In this document: piece by piece, positions 17,223 to 25,509 of the stretch
How the letters are laid out: each line of letters begins with the position of its first letter
Numbering within the stretch: the stretch's first letter is position 1
Assembly (NCBI RefSeq): GCF_000636015.1
Contig: NZ_JFZJ01000028.1
Span: forward strand, 1-32,284
DNA from: Rhodomicrobium udaipurense JA643
Lineage (GTDB): Bacteria; Pseudomonadota; Alphaproteobacteria; Rhizobiales; Rhodomicrobiaceae
DNA length: 32,284 nt
Direction: 5' to 3'
The notes under the pieces: generated by a model
Database searches by the model: none
Told to the model about the DNA's origin: nothing
Seen by the model: only the letters and a program-made list of their open reading frames with translations
Made by a program: the position numbers and the translations under genes

Positions 17223-18263
17223 ATGAAAATATTCTTGACCGGAAATTTGGGCTACATCGGCACAATCATGGCCCCCGTGCTCGCCGCTGCGGGCCACAGC
17301 GTTACGGGTTGCGACGCCGATCTGTACGAGCGGTGCACCTACGCGGCGGGCGGACGCATCGGCGATTTCCCAACACTGCGAAAGGATGTCCGCGATGTTC
17401 AGGTGGACGACCTCAAAGGCTTCGATGCCGTCATTCACCTCGCCGCGCTTTCCAACGATCCGCTGAGCGACCTCAATCCCGACATCACCTACGCGATCAA
17501 TCACAAGGCGAGCGTGCGCCTCGCCGAACTGGCGAAGAAGGCAGTCGTGAAGCGCTTCATCATGGCGTCTTCGTGCAGCAACTATGGCCGCGCGGGCGAG
17601 GCCCTTATCGACGAAACCGGCGATCTCAATCCCGTCACGGCCTACGGACAATCCAAGGTCCGCTCCGAGCGAGACATCGGCCTCCTCGCGGACGACGGTT
17701 TTTGCCCCGTCTTCCTTCGACCGGCGACGGCATACGGTGTTTCGCCGCGCATGCGTTTCGACATCGTGCTGAACAATCTGGTCGCGTGGGCGGTTACGAA
17801 GGGCGTCATCTACATGAAGTCGGACGGGACGCCGTTGCGGCCGGTGGTTCACATCCGCGACATTTCGCAGGCCTTTCTGCGCGCGCTCGAAGCGCCGCGC
17901 GATGTGGTCTTCAATCAGGCCTTCAATGTGGGCAGCACGGAGCACAATTACCGCATCCGCGACCTCGCCGAGGTGGTGGCCGAGGTCGTGCCCGACTGCC
18001 AGATCGAATATGCCGCCGATGCTGGCCCGGACACGCGGTCCTACCGCGTTAATTTCAGCAAGATCGAACGGGAACTTGGCTTCAAGCCTGAATGGGACGC
18101 GCGGAAGGGCGCGGAAGAACTCTACAAATCCTACCGCGAGGCCGGGCTGACGCTCGAAGACTTTGAAGGACCGCGCTATCAGCGTATCGGCCACATCAAA
18201 TCGCTGCTCGCGGGGGGCATCCTCGCATCCGATCTCAGGCACGTGCCACAGGCTGCGGCCTGA
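17223..18263 (+). CDS. Extended SDR nucleotide-sugar epimerase/dehydratase
   Basis: A 346-residue NAD(P)-dependent sugar-nucleotide enzyme. The Rossmann motif is GNLGYIG (7-13), followed by DVRDV (55-59) and HLAALSNDP (72-80). The catalytic triad is present as Ser in MASSCSNYG (114-122), Tyr141 and Lys145 in YGQSK. The C-terminal region contains [18 protein letters not shown] and [18 protein letters not shown], as in UDP-glucose 4-epimerase-like proteins. The GYIG pattern and HLAALSNDP are common in SDRs of branched-sugar clusters and differ from the GHTGFKG signature of CDP-glucose 4,6-dehydratase. It probably acts as a 4-epimerase or 4-ketoreductase on a modified hexose. The next gene starts two bases after the stop, so the two are coupled. 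Confidence 0.88.
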   Translation: MKIFLTGNLGYIGTIMAPVLAAAGHSVTGCDADLYERCTYAAGGRIGDFPTLRKDVRDVQVDDLKGFDAVIHLAALSNDPLSDLNPDITYAINHKASVRLAELAKKAVVKRFIMASSCSNYGRAGEALIDETGDLNPVTAYGQSKVRSERDIGLLADDGFCPVFLRPATAYGVSPRMRFDIVLNNLVAWAVTKGVIYMKSDGTPLRPVVHIRDISQAFLRALEAPRDVVFNQAFNVGSTEHNYRIRDLAEVVAEVVPDCQIEYAADAGPDTRSYRVNFSKIERELGFKPEWDARKGAEELYKSYREAGLTLEDFEGPRYQRIGHIKSLLAGGILASDLRHVPQAAA

Positions 18264-18265
18264 AC

Positions 18266-19588
18266 GTGGGCGAGGCGTCGAAACCGGCAGCAAACGCCGC
18301 GGGCGCTGACGCGGATGCAGGCGCATCGATCCATGCGATTGCCGCCGAAATCTTTCCGCTTTGCCGCAGCATCACCGGAGACGGCGTAAGGGAGACCTTG
18401 CGCCGCCTCGGCCGTCATATTCCGCTGGATGTGGTCGAGGTCGAGTCCGGTTCGCCTGCCTGCGACTGGACGGTGCCTGACGAATGGACCATTCGCGCGG
18501 CCTATATCGAAAACGCAGCCGGTGAGCGGATCGTCGATTTTCGCGCGAACCCGCTGCACGTGATGAGCTACAGCGTTGCCGTGGATGAAGTGATGCCGCT
18601 TGCCGAGTTGAAGCGGCACATCTTCACGCTTCCCGAACAGCCGGATCTCATCCCCTATCGCACATCCTATTACGAGCCGCGCTGGGGTTTCTGCATGGCG
18701 CATCGCCAACTGGAGACGCTGCCGGACGGCCTTTATCGCGCCGTCATCGATGCCGATCTCGCGCCCGGCCACCTTACCTACGGCGAATGCTATCTACCGG
18801 GTGAAACGTCGGACGAGGTGCTGCTCTCAGCGCATATTTGTCATCCCGGCATGGCGAATGATAATTGCTCCGGCCTGGCGCTGCTCACGTTCCTCGCGAA
18901 AAAGCTTGCGGGTGAAAGAAGGCGCTACAGCTACCGTTTCCTGTTCGCGCCGGGAACTATCGGTGCGCTGACATGGCTCGCTCGCAACGGAGCGGCCGTT
19001 TCGCGCATCCGCCACGGACTGGTGCTGTCCTGCGTCGGCGACGGCGGAGGGCCGTATTACAAGCGCAGCCGTCGCGGCAATGCGGCTATCGACCGCGCCA
19101 TGGACCATGTGCTGCGGCTCAACAGTGCCGCGCCGGAGATCGTTGACTTCTTCCCCTATGGCTATGACGAGCGCCAGTTCTGTTCGCCCGGCTTCGATCT
19201 TCCGGTCGGGCTGTTCCAGCGGAGCCGCTATGCGAGCTTCCCAGAGTATCACACCTCCGCCGATGCGATGAACTTCATCACGCCGGGACATCTCGCCGAG
19301 AGCTATGGGATGGTGCGCGAAGCGCTTTTGGTGATCGAAAACGACCGCGTTTATCGCAATCTGTTTCCAAAGGGCGAGCCGCAGCTTGGTCGGCGCGGGC
19401 TTTACGATGCCCTCGGCGGCGATCCGAAGGGGGCCGAAAAAAACATTGCGATGCTTTGGGTGCTCAACCTTTCGGATGGAGAGCATTCGCTGCTCGACAT
19501 CGCCGAGCGCGCGAAGATGCCGTTCGCGACGATCTTCGCCACCGCGACGCTTCTGGAGAGGCACAAGCTGATTGCGCCCGTCGCCTGA
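18266..19588 (+). CDS. Aminopeptidase-like protein of the DUF4910 / COG4310 family
   Basis: A 440-residue protein of an uncharacterised family with an M28-like aminopeptidase fold. Landmarks are FPLCRSITGDGVRETL (30-45), WTVPDEWTI with IENAAGERIVDF (68-92), the probable metal site LLSAHICHPGMANDNCSG (186-203), FAPGTIGALTWLARN, YGYDERQFCSPGF (298-310) and PEYHTSADAMNFITP (326-340). The last ~60 residues look like a small winged helix (LLDIAERAKMPFATIF and the helix after it). Members recur next to sugar-nucleotide SDR genes in O-antigen and exopolysaccharide clusters, but no reaction is established to my knowledge. Amide hydrolysis or formation on an amino sugar is a reasonable guess. The GTG start lies two bases after the SDR stop, so coupling is tight. 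Confidence 0.85.
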   Translation: MGEASKPAANAAGADADAGASIHAIAAEIFPLCRSITGDGVRETLRRLGRHIPLDVVEVESGSPACDWTVPDEWTIRAAYIENAAGERIVDFRANPLHVMSYSVAVDEVMPLAELKRHIFTLPEQPDLIPYRTSYYEPRWGFCMAHRQLETLPDGLYRAVIDADLAPGHLTYGECYLPGETSDEVLLSAHICHPGMANDNCSGLALLTFLAKKLAGERRRYSYRFLFAPGTIGALTWLARNGAAVSRIRHGLVLSCVGDGGGPYYKRSRRGNAAIDRAMDHVLRLNSAAPEIVDFFPYGYDERQFCSPGFDLPVGLFQRSRYASFPEYHTSADAMNFITPGHLAESYGMVREALLVIENDRVYRNLFPKGEPQLGRRGLYDALGGDPKGAEKNIAMLWVLNLSDGEHSLLDIAERAKMPFATIFATATLLERHKLIAPVA

Positions 19589-19616
19589 AGCGCGCCGCCG
19601 AGTTCCACAGCGAAGC

Positions 19617-20696
19617 TCAAGCGGCTTCCCGGTGCTCGCCGCCGCGCTCTTCCAGCACCATCGGCTCGACGCGTTCAAGCCATGCCTCGCGCCACCAGCT
19701 GAAGATCTCGCGCGGGCAGAACATGCGCTGCCCGCTGTATTTCGACTGGCACACCACGCCATCGAGGATCACGGCGGGGGTCTTCAGCGTTCGCATCTCG
19801 CCACAGGATTCATCGACGAAGCGTTCCACGCGCGTCATCACCCGGAAGACCTTGCCGCAATAGGGCACGAGTTCAGCATCGAACATGAGGCCACGGTGTG
19901 AGCCGTCCTTGCCGAGTGTGGCGAGGATTTCCTCAAAGGGCTTCACGCGCACGAATTCGCCGGGCTTGAGGTTCAGTACGGACGTCGAAGCCGCGGATTT
20001 CTTCTGCGGAAACAGATCGGGACGGCGAGGGAAGGGGATACCGCCCCACACAAAGCGCGCCTTGTTGTAAAGCCAGCGTGCTGGCGCACCAATTTTTGCA
20101 CGATGCGCCCTCGTGCCGTAGGTGTAGCCGAGATAGGTCAGCCCTCGGAGAACTTGCGCAATGCTCCAGTTGCCGGATCGGTAGGCGTTCGCATATTGCC
20201 GGACATCCCACCACGCCATGGGCCGGGTGAATTCGAGAAGGCTAGTCGCCTGACAGCGATAGAGCTTCCTGCCGTCCACTTCGCGCGTGGTTGCGGCGAG
20301 CACATCGGCTTCGGTGCAGCCGCGGGATGCGGACGCGGGAGACGACATGCGAACGTCACCCGCCTCATTCACCGGCTTCAGCCAAGCCGTCCGCCAGAAA
20401 AGCAGACAGGCCGCCTGGCACCCGTCGAACGCCTTCCCATCGCAGCGAATGGGCAGGTGCACCGCGTCATCGACCTGAAGCCCAATGTATTTGCCGCTGA
20501 CGGTATCGCAGGTTTTATACGCATTCTTGTAAACTGTGAAACGTTTGCCGCAGTATTCAAACATCTGTGGCATGAACGGCATGCCGTCGATCGTGGCGTT
20601 TTTGTCCAGAGACGCTAATATTTCCTCCCTGCTTCTGACTTCGACGTATTCACCGGCCTTGATCATTTTCTTATCCACTTGAGGAATGGGGTTCAT
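19617..20696 (-). CDS. Uncharacterised protein with an internally duplicated Cys-containing domain
   Basis: 359 residues, function unknown. The protein consists of two diverged copies of one ~97-residue domain with a ~130-residue middle part. Copy 1 (about 14-109) has GEYVEVRSREEILASLDK, YCGKRF, KTCD, IRCDG, GCQAACLLFWRTAWLKPV. Copy 2 (about 245-343) has GEFVRVKPFEEILATLGK, YCGKVF, ESCGE, VVCQ, FCPREIFSWWREAWLERV. Cysteines at 49, 63, 85 and 97 align with 280, 298, 316 and 327, suggesting a conserved metal or disulfide site. C93 is lost in copy 2. The middle holds C127, C148 and WWDVRQYANAYRSGNWS. I recall similar conserved hypotheticals in exopolysaccharide clusters. No signal peptide is seen, so it is probably cytoplasmic. 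ATG 20696 overlaps the glycosyltransferase end by 26 bases. The frame is open upstream, but that part is antisense-like shadow. Confidence 0.75.
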   Translation of the reverse strand: MNPIPQVDKKMIKAGEYVEVRSREEILASLDKNATIDGMPFMPQMFEYCGKRFTVYKNAYKTCDTVSGKYIGLQVDDAVHLPIRCDGKAFDGCQAACLLFWRTAWLKPVNEAGDVRMSSPASASRGCTEADVLAATTREVDGRKLYRCQATSLLEFTRPMAWWDVRQYANAYRSGNWSIAQVLRGLTYLGYTYGTRAHRAKIGAPARWLYNKARFVWGGIPFPRRPDLFPQKKSAASTSVLNLKPGEFVRVKPFEEILATLGKDGSHRGLMFDAELVPYCGKVFRVMTRVERFVDESCGEMRTLKTPAVILDGVVCQSKYSGQRMFCPREIFSWWREAWLERVEPMVLEERGGEHREAA

Positions 20697-21921
20697 TGCA
20701 TATGGAGAACACATCTTTGTTATACAAAGAAATGTGGTTCTTCGTGCCGAAGCGAGCGATGAGTTCGTCGCGATTGCGGAGAAGCCAGTCGCGGTATTCT
20801 CGTTGATGCGCCGCCAGACGCACAATTCCGTCGCTGATGCTCGCAACCGAGCGCGGATCGACCGGAACCGCCGCCGCGATCCCGTCGACAAAGCCGTCCA
20901 CACCGCAGCCCTTCGAGTAGACGATAGGTACCCCCGCAAGCAGCGCCTCGATGAAGGACATGCCGAATGTCTCGTTCCGGCTGGGCAGGACGAAACCGGA
21001 ATACTGGCCGAGGCGTCGGAGAAGCTCCGTGTGTTCGACCGGCCCGAGAAGACGGACGCTTTCGCCGAGCCCGGCTCTGTCGATGAGGCTCTGAATGTGA
21101 GCCAGCCGTTCGGGACTTCCCCGCCCGACCAGATCGAGCGTGATGCCGGGTTCCCTCTCAAGCGCGCGTTTGAACGCGGGCAAGAGCCGATCCAGCCCCT
21201 TGCGTTTATAGACCTCGAAGCACAGCACTGAAACGAAGGCGTTCGGACGGCTCGCGGCGTGCGGCTCGATGCCGTCGAGATCCACGAAATTGGGCAGGAG
21301 CCGCTGTTTCGCCTGGCTCGGTTGGAATGCCTTCTGGAGCGTGGGACGGTACCACGCCGAGACATGATAGAGGCGCGAGCTTCGCTCCACCACGCGTCTA
21401 TAAAGAAATCGGTAGTGCGGCTTGACTGCCAGAACCTTGCTTTCAACCTCGCCACGCAGGGAACACACGAGCGGCTTTTTGAACCACAAGGAAAGCCAGT
21501 AGCCCGCGAGCCCCTCGAAAGTGAGCTTGTGCGCGTGGATGACGTCGAAATCCTCCCCCCTCGTTTGCAGGATGCGCCGGGTCTGCCGAGCGACAAGATA
21601 CATCGAGGCGGCCAGCTGCACACCGAGCGGCAGGCCCCAATAGCGGATGGAGATCATGCGACTGTCGCCATTGCCACCGCCGGGCGTGACCCGCGCGCGC
21701 CACGGCAGGGACGTTCTGTCCAGCGTGACGATGATATGATCCGCCTCCGGATTGGCGTCGATGAAGTTCTTGACGGCCATTGTGTTCAGCGGCTTGTTGA
21801 TATTCGGGTAGTCTCCCGTCACATGAAGAATGCAGCGTCGTCGAGGGCGCGGGGCGGGCGCCGTTTCAAGTTTCGTGTCGCGACCTGCGGTCGAAGAAGC
21901 CGGGCTCGTCTCCACGTCCAT
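20671..21921 (-). CDS. GT4 family glycosyltransferase
   Basis: A 416-residue GT-B glycosyltransferase. The N-terminal domain starts at CILHVTGDYPNINKPLNTM and contains FDVIHAHKLTFEGLAGYWLS (the HAHK acceptor-site motif). The C-terminal domain has SVLCFEVYKRKGLDRLLPAF with the Lys donor-binding motif and ends with the classic EX7E of retaining GT4 enzymes in SRNETFGMSFIEALLAGVP. It transfers a hexose from a nucleotide sugar to the lipid-linked repeat unit at the cytoplasmic membrane face. The exact sugar cannot be read. It follows the WecG-like gene by three bases and overlaps the next gene by 26, so it is internal to a minus-strand operon (23531 or 23820 to 19617). Confidence 0.9.
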   Translation of the reverse strand: MDVETSPASSTAGRDTKLETAPAPRPRRRCILHVTGDYPNINKPLNTMAVKNFIDANPEADHIIVTLDRTSLPWRARVTPGGGNGDSRMISIRYWGLPLGVQLAASMYLVARQTRRILQTRGEDFDVIHAHKLTFEGLAGYWLSLWFKKPLVCSLRGEVESKVLAVKPHYRFLYRRVVERSSRLYHVSAWYRPTLQKAFQPSQAKQRLLPNFVDLDGIEPHAASRPNAFVSVLCFEVYKRKGLDRLLPAFKRALEREPGITLDLVGRGSPERLAHIQSLIDRAGLGESVRLLGPVEHTELLRRLGQYSGFVLPSRNETFGMSFIEALLAGVPIVYSKGCGVDGFVDGIAAAVPVDPRSVASISDGIVRLAAHQREYRDWLLRNRDELIARFGTKNHISLYNKDVFSICNEPHSSSG

Positions 21922-21924
21922 GGT

Positions 21925-22689
21925 TCAAACTCCGGTGGGGGCTGAAGGAGCGGTCGCCGCGCTCGCGCGATCCCGAGCGACACGGCGTAGGAATTTCCAG
22001 TTGCCGACGATGTAGCGGCTCCCGAGGCGACGCGGTTCGCGCGCGAGACGATAGAGCCATTCGACACGGCCGGCACGCACCCAACCCGGCGCACGCGGCA
22101 GCCGTCCCGAAGCGAAGTCGAACAGCGCCCCCACTCCCATCAAAACCGGGGCGGACGTCGCTTCGGCGTGTCGATCGATCCAGAGTTCCTGCAACGGGTT
22201 TCCCATCGCGACAAGCACGAGATCGGCCTGTGAGAGGCGAATGCCCGCGAGAACCCGATCCGCCGAACCAGCGTCGAAATAGCCGTGATGACAGCCCGCG
22301 ATATCGTGGCGCGAGCCTGGGGGAACGAGCCTGTCGGCTGCCGCTTCGGCGACGCCCGGCGCACCGCCGAGAAAGAAAATACGCAAGGGGTGGCGCGTCG
22401 TGCTCAGATAATGCGGCACGAAGTCTGTGCCGTTCAGGTTCTCCGGAAAAAATGCGCCGAACTTGATCCGGCTCGCGAGATCGACGCCAAGACCGTCGTT
22501 GAACACGAGAAACCGTGAAAGCGCGTTGCGGAAATCCTGCCGCTCACTCGCGAGATTGAGCGTGTGCGCATTGGCGAACGCGAGCTTTAGCTGTTGGTGA
22601 TCGACGAAGGCGCGGTCGATACGAGCCACCGCTTCGTTCCGCGCGCAGACCTCGAAATCCACCCCGAGCAGGGTTCGGCTCTCGCTCAT
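21925..22689 (-). CDS. WecG/TagA/CpsF family glycosyltransferase (GT26)
   Basis: A 254-residue member of GT26. Landmarks are LAFANAHTLNLASERQDFR (33-51) with NDGLGVDLASRIKFG (the T/N-A-N and DG..V motifs), GTDFVPHYL, IFFLGGAPGVAEAAADRL and LVLVAMGNPLQELWIDRH followed by VGALFDFASGRLPRAPGW, all standard for the family. Characterised relatives (WecG, TagA, GumM) add the second or a later sugar, such as ManNAcA, ManNAc or GlcA, to a polyprenyl-linked acceptor. No membrane helix is present, and peripheral membrane attachment through the C-terminus is known in the family. ATG 22689 overlaps the methyltransferase stop in ATGA. Confidence 0.92.
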   Translation of the reverse strand: MSESRTLLGVDFEVCARNEAVARIDRAFVDHQQLKLAFANAHTLNLASERQDFRNALSRFLVFNDGLGVDLASRIKFGAFFPENLNGTDFVPHYLSTTRHPLRIFFLGGAPGVAEAAADRLVPPGSRHDIAGCHHGYFDAGSADRVLAGIRLSQADLVLVAMGNPLQELWIDRHAEATSAPVLMGVGALFDFASGRLPRAPGWVRAGRVEWLYRLAREPRRLGSRYIVGNWKFLRRVARDRASAATAPSAPTGV

Positions 22690-23531
22690 GCCGACCGCCA
22701 GAGCACGTTCTTCAGCTGTTTGAGGAGCGGACCGGCGGGTGAAGCGGCGACACGTCTTTTCAGCAAGCCGAACCTGCCATGTCGGCTAACTCCCATGATG
22801 CTGACGGGGGAGCCGAACAGCTCCGCGTCCTTGTCGTGATAAAGGCGGAGCCGATCGCGCAGGGTTGTGCGGTAGAACGCGTTGTAGTCCGGATCGCAAA
22901 GCAGGATCTTGTTAGGTGTCACGGCGAAGGGCTTGAGACGACCGCCGCTGATAAAATACTGAACCGCGCCAACGCAGACTTCGGGCCAGACTTCGTTGAA
23001 GAAATCGTCGAGGACGACCACGCCGCCGGGGTGAAGCGTCGCCTCGGCGAGTTTCAGATCGTTCAGCGCGCATTCCGCTGTGTGTCCCCCGTCTACGGAG
23101 AAAACGGAAATTGGGCCGACTAACGAAAGGATCTCTTCCGGTGCGATTTCGAGCGATGATTTCTGGAGGATCGCGACCCTCGACGGGTCGCCGCCCCACC
23201 GGACGAGATTTTCGAGAAATCTTTTCTTGTCGCCGCGACCGGACCTGTCGGTGTTCAGGTGCTGGTTGCCAAACACGTCGATCGCCACAGACAGATCTTC
23301 GCTCGCGAGGTGCAACAGGATGAACAGTCGACCATGGTGAACGCCGATTTCGGCGCAAGGGCCAAATCGTCCGCTTTCTCTTAACAGGAAGATGAGTTCC
23401 GCTATGTATCGCGCGCTGAAGGGGTCGAGCCAACCTTCGACGCGTCTTTGGCCTACGCGCAAATAGCGGTTGAGCTGAGACGACCAACGTTGCATCCGGG
23501 TTGCATAAACCGATGCTGGCTTGACCGCCAC
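22686..23531 (-). CDS. Class I SAM-dependent methyltransferase (Methyltransf_24 type)
   Basis: A 281-residue protein. The SAM motif I region is CAEIGVHHGRLFILLHLAS (59-77), followed by LSVAIDVFGNQH (motif II acidic residue), PISVFSVDGGHTAECALNDL and LHPGGVVVLDDFFNEVWP, a pattern of the Methyltransf_24/CmcI-like group. Such proteins in polysaccharide loci usually O-methylate a sugar residue, possibly as a chain cap. The C-terminal ~50 residues are basic and may touch membrane. The start is GTG 23531 with AAAAGG almost abutting it, so an in-frame ATG at 23495 is an alternative, but that has no ribosome site either. It precedes and overlaps the GT26 gene. Confidence 0.82.
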   Translation of the reverse strand: MAVKPASVYATRMQRWSSQLNRYLRVGQRRVEGWLDPFSARYIAELIFLLRESGRFGPCAEIGVHHGRLFILLHLASEDLSVAIDVFGNQHLNTDRSGRGDKKRFLENLVRWGGDPSRVAILQKSSLEIAPEEILSLVGPISVFSVDGGHTAECALNDLKLAEATLHPGGVVVLDDFFNEVWPEVCVGAVQYFISGGRLKPFAVTPNKILLCDPDYNAFYRTTLRDRLRLYHDKDAELFGSPVSIMGVSRHGRFGLLKRRVAASPAGPLLKQLKNVLWRSA

Positions 23532-24042
23532 CTTTTGGATTGCGAATACTTAACGGTGCGGGCTGAACATTTGACAATGGTTAACGCGGCTAAAGTCAGT
23601 ATTCGAATATCATGGAGCCTACGAAAAGCCAGAAGGCTGTACCGCCAGCCGCGCAAAGGCTCCAAGCCAGCCACGTTGCAATTCGGCTCGGCCTGATCTC
23701 GACCTGAGCCATAGAGTCGCTGCCGCTCCTTTTAAGGGCAGCCTCATCCCGCCGTTCGGGTGAGAAATGCGTCGTGCTTCCAGAATGAATCATAGGCTTC
23801 GCATCCGCCAGATATCGCATTTTCGGCGTCCCTTAGGGCCTGTCCAGCTTGAATGCAGGTTAGCAGATTTGATCAAAAAAGAAAAAGAACATTTTCAATT
23901 CGCGTGATGTGGTTTCGAATTAGTGAGTTGACTGAGTCTCATTCGGATTGTAGCAGTAAAAGTGAGATACGCACGTTAACCTTGCACAGGACTTGCTCCC
24001 GTGTGGTTGATATACGGCAAATTTTATTCAAGGAAACGTAAA
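23532..24042. promoter_or_regulatory. Intergenic region between the methyltransferase and export-protein genes
   Basis: This 511-base stretch contains the candidate 74-residue gene (23596-23820) and otherwise no convincing gene. It should hold divergent promoters. TTAACG occurs at 23550-23555 and 23581-23586, and CGTTAA at 23974-23979. A consensus-like TTGACA at 23571-23576 has no good -10 partner. TTTGATCAAA at 23868-23877 is a 10-base palindrome followed by an A-rich run. The segment 23870-23990 is AT-rich compared with the genes on either side. The export gene's ribosome site AAGGA lies at 24030-24034. Confidence 0.4.
23596..23820 (-). CDS. Possible small single-pass membrane protein
   Basis: A 74-residue frame with a plausible ribosome site (AAGGGA, eight bases before ATG 23820). 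The first ~45 residues are polar with several charges (FSPERRDEAALKRSGSDS), and the C-terminus is one hydrophobic helix, IATWLAWSLCAAGGTAFWLF, ending in VGSMIFEY. It would be the first gene of the minus-strand operon, 64 bases before the methyltransferase gene and divergent from the export protein gene. I do not recognise a family. Small membrane regulators of exopolysaccharide synthesis (ExoX/Psi type) are known in rhizobia, but no sequence match was seen. An internal ATG at 23712 would give a 38-residue peptide that is nearly all membrane helix. Confidence 0.4.
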   Translation of the reverse strand: MRYLADAKPMIHSGSTTHFSPERRDEAALKRSGSDSMAQVEIRPSRIATWLAWSLCAAGGTAFWLFVGSMIFEY

Positions 24043-25341
24043 ATGTATCGGAAAGGGGCATTATTAGTTGCCGCTCTTTTTGTCCTGTTCTGCCAAGGGC
24101 GGGCTGTATTTGCAGCGGATGCGCCGAAGTCCCTCAGTGAAACTTCGATTCAGACATCAAAAGCAAGTTCGCGCGATGAGCTGGGTATCGGCGACAAGCT
24201 TAAGGTCAGCTTTTTTGGCAATATCGACCTCTCCGGTGAAGTGAATATTCAGTCGGACGGCACCATTACATTGCCTGTGCTCGGCACTTTTCAATCTGCC
24301 GGAAAAACCGTTGGCGAGCTGACGAGAAGCATCTCCGAACGCTTTTCGCAGGACCCCACCAAAGCTGCCGACAACGTAGTTGTGAGCGTTATCGAATGGC
24401 GCCCGGTCTTCGTCACCGGCGACGTAACCACATCCGGATCCTATCCCTATACACCCGGCATGACCGTGCTCCATGCAATTTCGGTGGCTGGGGGCTTCTT
24501 CAGGCTGGGGAATTCCGATCCTGCAACCTTCGTCAATGTCGCGCAGAACACGTCGCGGATGCGCGAGATACAGGAGCAGACGAAGTACCAGATCGTGCGC
24601 CGCGCGTCGCTTCTCGCCGAAAAGGCGGGCGAAACGTCGATCAAGCCGCCGCTGGATTCCGGCATGGTTGACGAACGGGCCGCTCGGAAGCTTGTCGAAG
24701 ACGAGACGCGAAGCCTGAGCCTGCGGCGTAAGGCGCTGCGGGACGAAATCGAGATGCGCCAGCGCCAGGTCATCCTGACGCGTCAGGAAATCAACGATCA
24801 CACAACACAGTTGAAGCGCTTCGACGAAGAATTGAAGTCAAAGAAAGCACATCTCGCGGAGTTGAACGCTCTTCTTTCCAAGGGCGTGTCAAAGCGCCCA
24901 GACTTGCTGAGCGTGGACAGCTATATTGCCACGCTCGAAAGCAATCGGCGTGAGCTATTCGCCTCGATCTCGCGCGCTCAGCGGGATCTCGCCCAACTCG
25001 AACAGGTGCTCACGGACATACCATTGCGCCGGCAGATCCAGATTGAAGAGGAACTTACCACCCTCGACGAGAGAATCCAGTCAAACAAGGCGCTTTACGA
25101 AGCGGCACGGCAGATCGTCGAGCAGTTCAGAGGACCGGAGAACGAGTATCGCACGATATCGGCGGAGGCGCCGAAGCGTTCGCTTCAGATCATGCGAAAA
25201 ACCGAAGGCGGACAGATTTTCATTGCGGCCGATTATGAAACGAGCGTGAGGCCGGGCGATGTGGTCGTCGTCGGAGGCCAAGTGAAGCAAGCCGCCGAGT
25301 TATTGGCCTCGTGGCGCCCGACCGATGCGCCAGTTCGGTAA
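24043..25341 (+). CDS. Polysaccharide export protein, ExoF/Wza-like (OPX family)
   Basis: A 432-residue periplasmic or outer-membrane-associated export protein. The signal peptide is residues 1-24 (LLVAALFVLFCQGRAVFA, then cleavage). No lipobox cysteine is positioned for lipidation, which matches the rhizobial ExoF type rather than lipoprotein Wza. The polysaccharide-export domain is at about 46-118 (LGIGDKLKVSFFG, VNIQSDGTITLPVLGT), with an SLBB-like segment at about 121-160 (PVFVTGDVTTSGSYPYTPGM, VLHAISVAGG). A long coiled coil fills about 215-370, and the protein ends with another SLBB-like strand (VRPGDVVVVGG). ATG 24043 has AAGGA eight bases upstream. The sugar transferase and a GT2 gene follow on the same strand. 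Confidence 0.9.
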   Translation: MYRKGALLVAALFVLFCQGRAVFAADAPKSLSETSIQTSKASSRDELGIGDKLKVSFFGNIDLSGEVNIQSDGTITLPVLGTFQSAGKTVGELTRSISERFSQDPTKAADNVVVSVIEWRPVFVTGDVTTSGSYPYTPGMTVLHAISVAGGFFRLGNSDPATFVNVAQNTSRMREIQEQTKYQIVRRASLLAEKAGETSIKPPLDSGMVDERAARKLVEDETRSLSLRRKALRDEIEMRQRQVILTRQEINDHTTQLKRFDEELKSKKAHLAELNALLSKGVSKRPDLLSVDSYIATLESNRRELFASISRAQRDLAQLEQVLTDIPLRRQIQIEEELTTLDERIQSNKALYEAARQIVEQFRGPENEYRTISAEAPKRSLQIMRKTEGGQIFIAADYETSVRPGDVVVVGGQVKQAAELLASWRPTDAPVR

Positions 25342-25509
25342 AATTGAAGAAATATTTTCCACGACAACAACAAAAATTGCAGCTTCCGATATTAATAATA
25401 TTTGCAATACCCATTTAACGATCAGCTTAACAGATCGCTTTTATGAATTGTTGTGATAAAACAAAATTCGTAAAACTAACGTTTGATTAAGAAGGCGGCA
25501 ATAAGAGGT
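25342..25509 (+). promoter_or_regulatory. AT-rich leader of the initiating sugar transferase gene
   Basis: A 168-base AT-rich gap (about 25343-25480) between the export protein and the sugar transferase. It contains TTAACG at 25415-25420 followed by CAGCTTAACAG. Its composition resembles the divergent gaps of the locus more than a simple within-operon spacer, so a separate promoter for the sugar transferase is likely. No clear terminator for the export gene was seen. Confidence 0.35.

Noticed and set aside
17223-18263. Calling the SDR CDP-glucose 4,6-dehydratase (rfbG) to complete the pathway
   Set aside because: The nucleotide motif is GNLGYIG and the next landmarks are those of epimerase-like SDRs, not the GHTGFKG type of RfbG.
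20697-21623. Upstream extension of the Cys-domain protein by ~309 codons
   Set aside because: It lies inside the GT4 gene in another frame and is Ser/Arg-rich without motifs. ATG 20696 gives a protein that begins close to its first domain copy.
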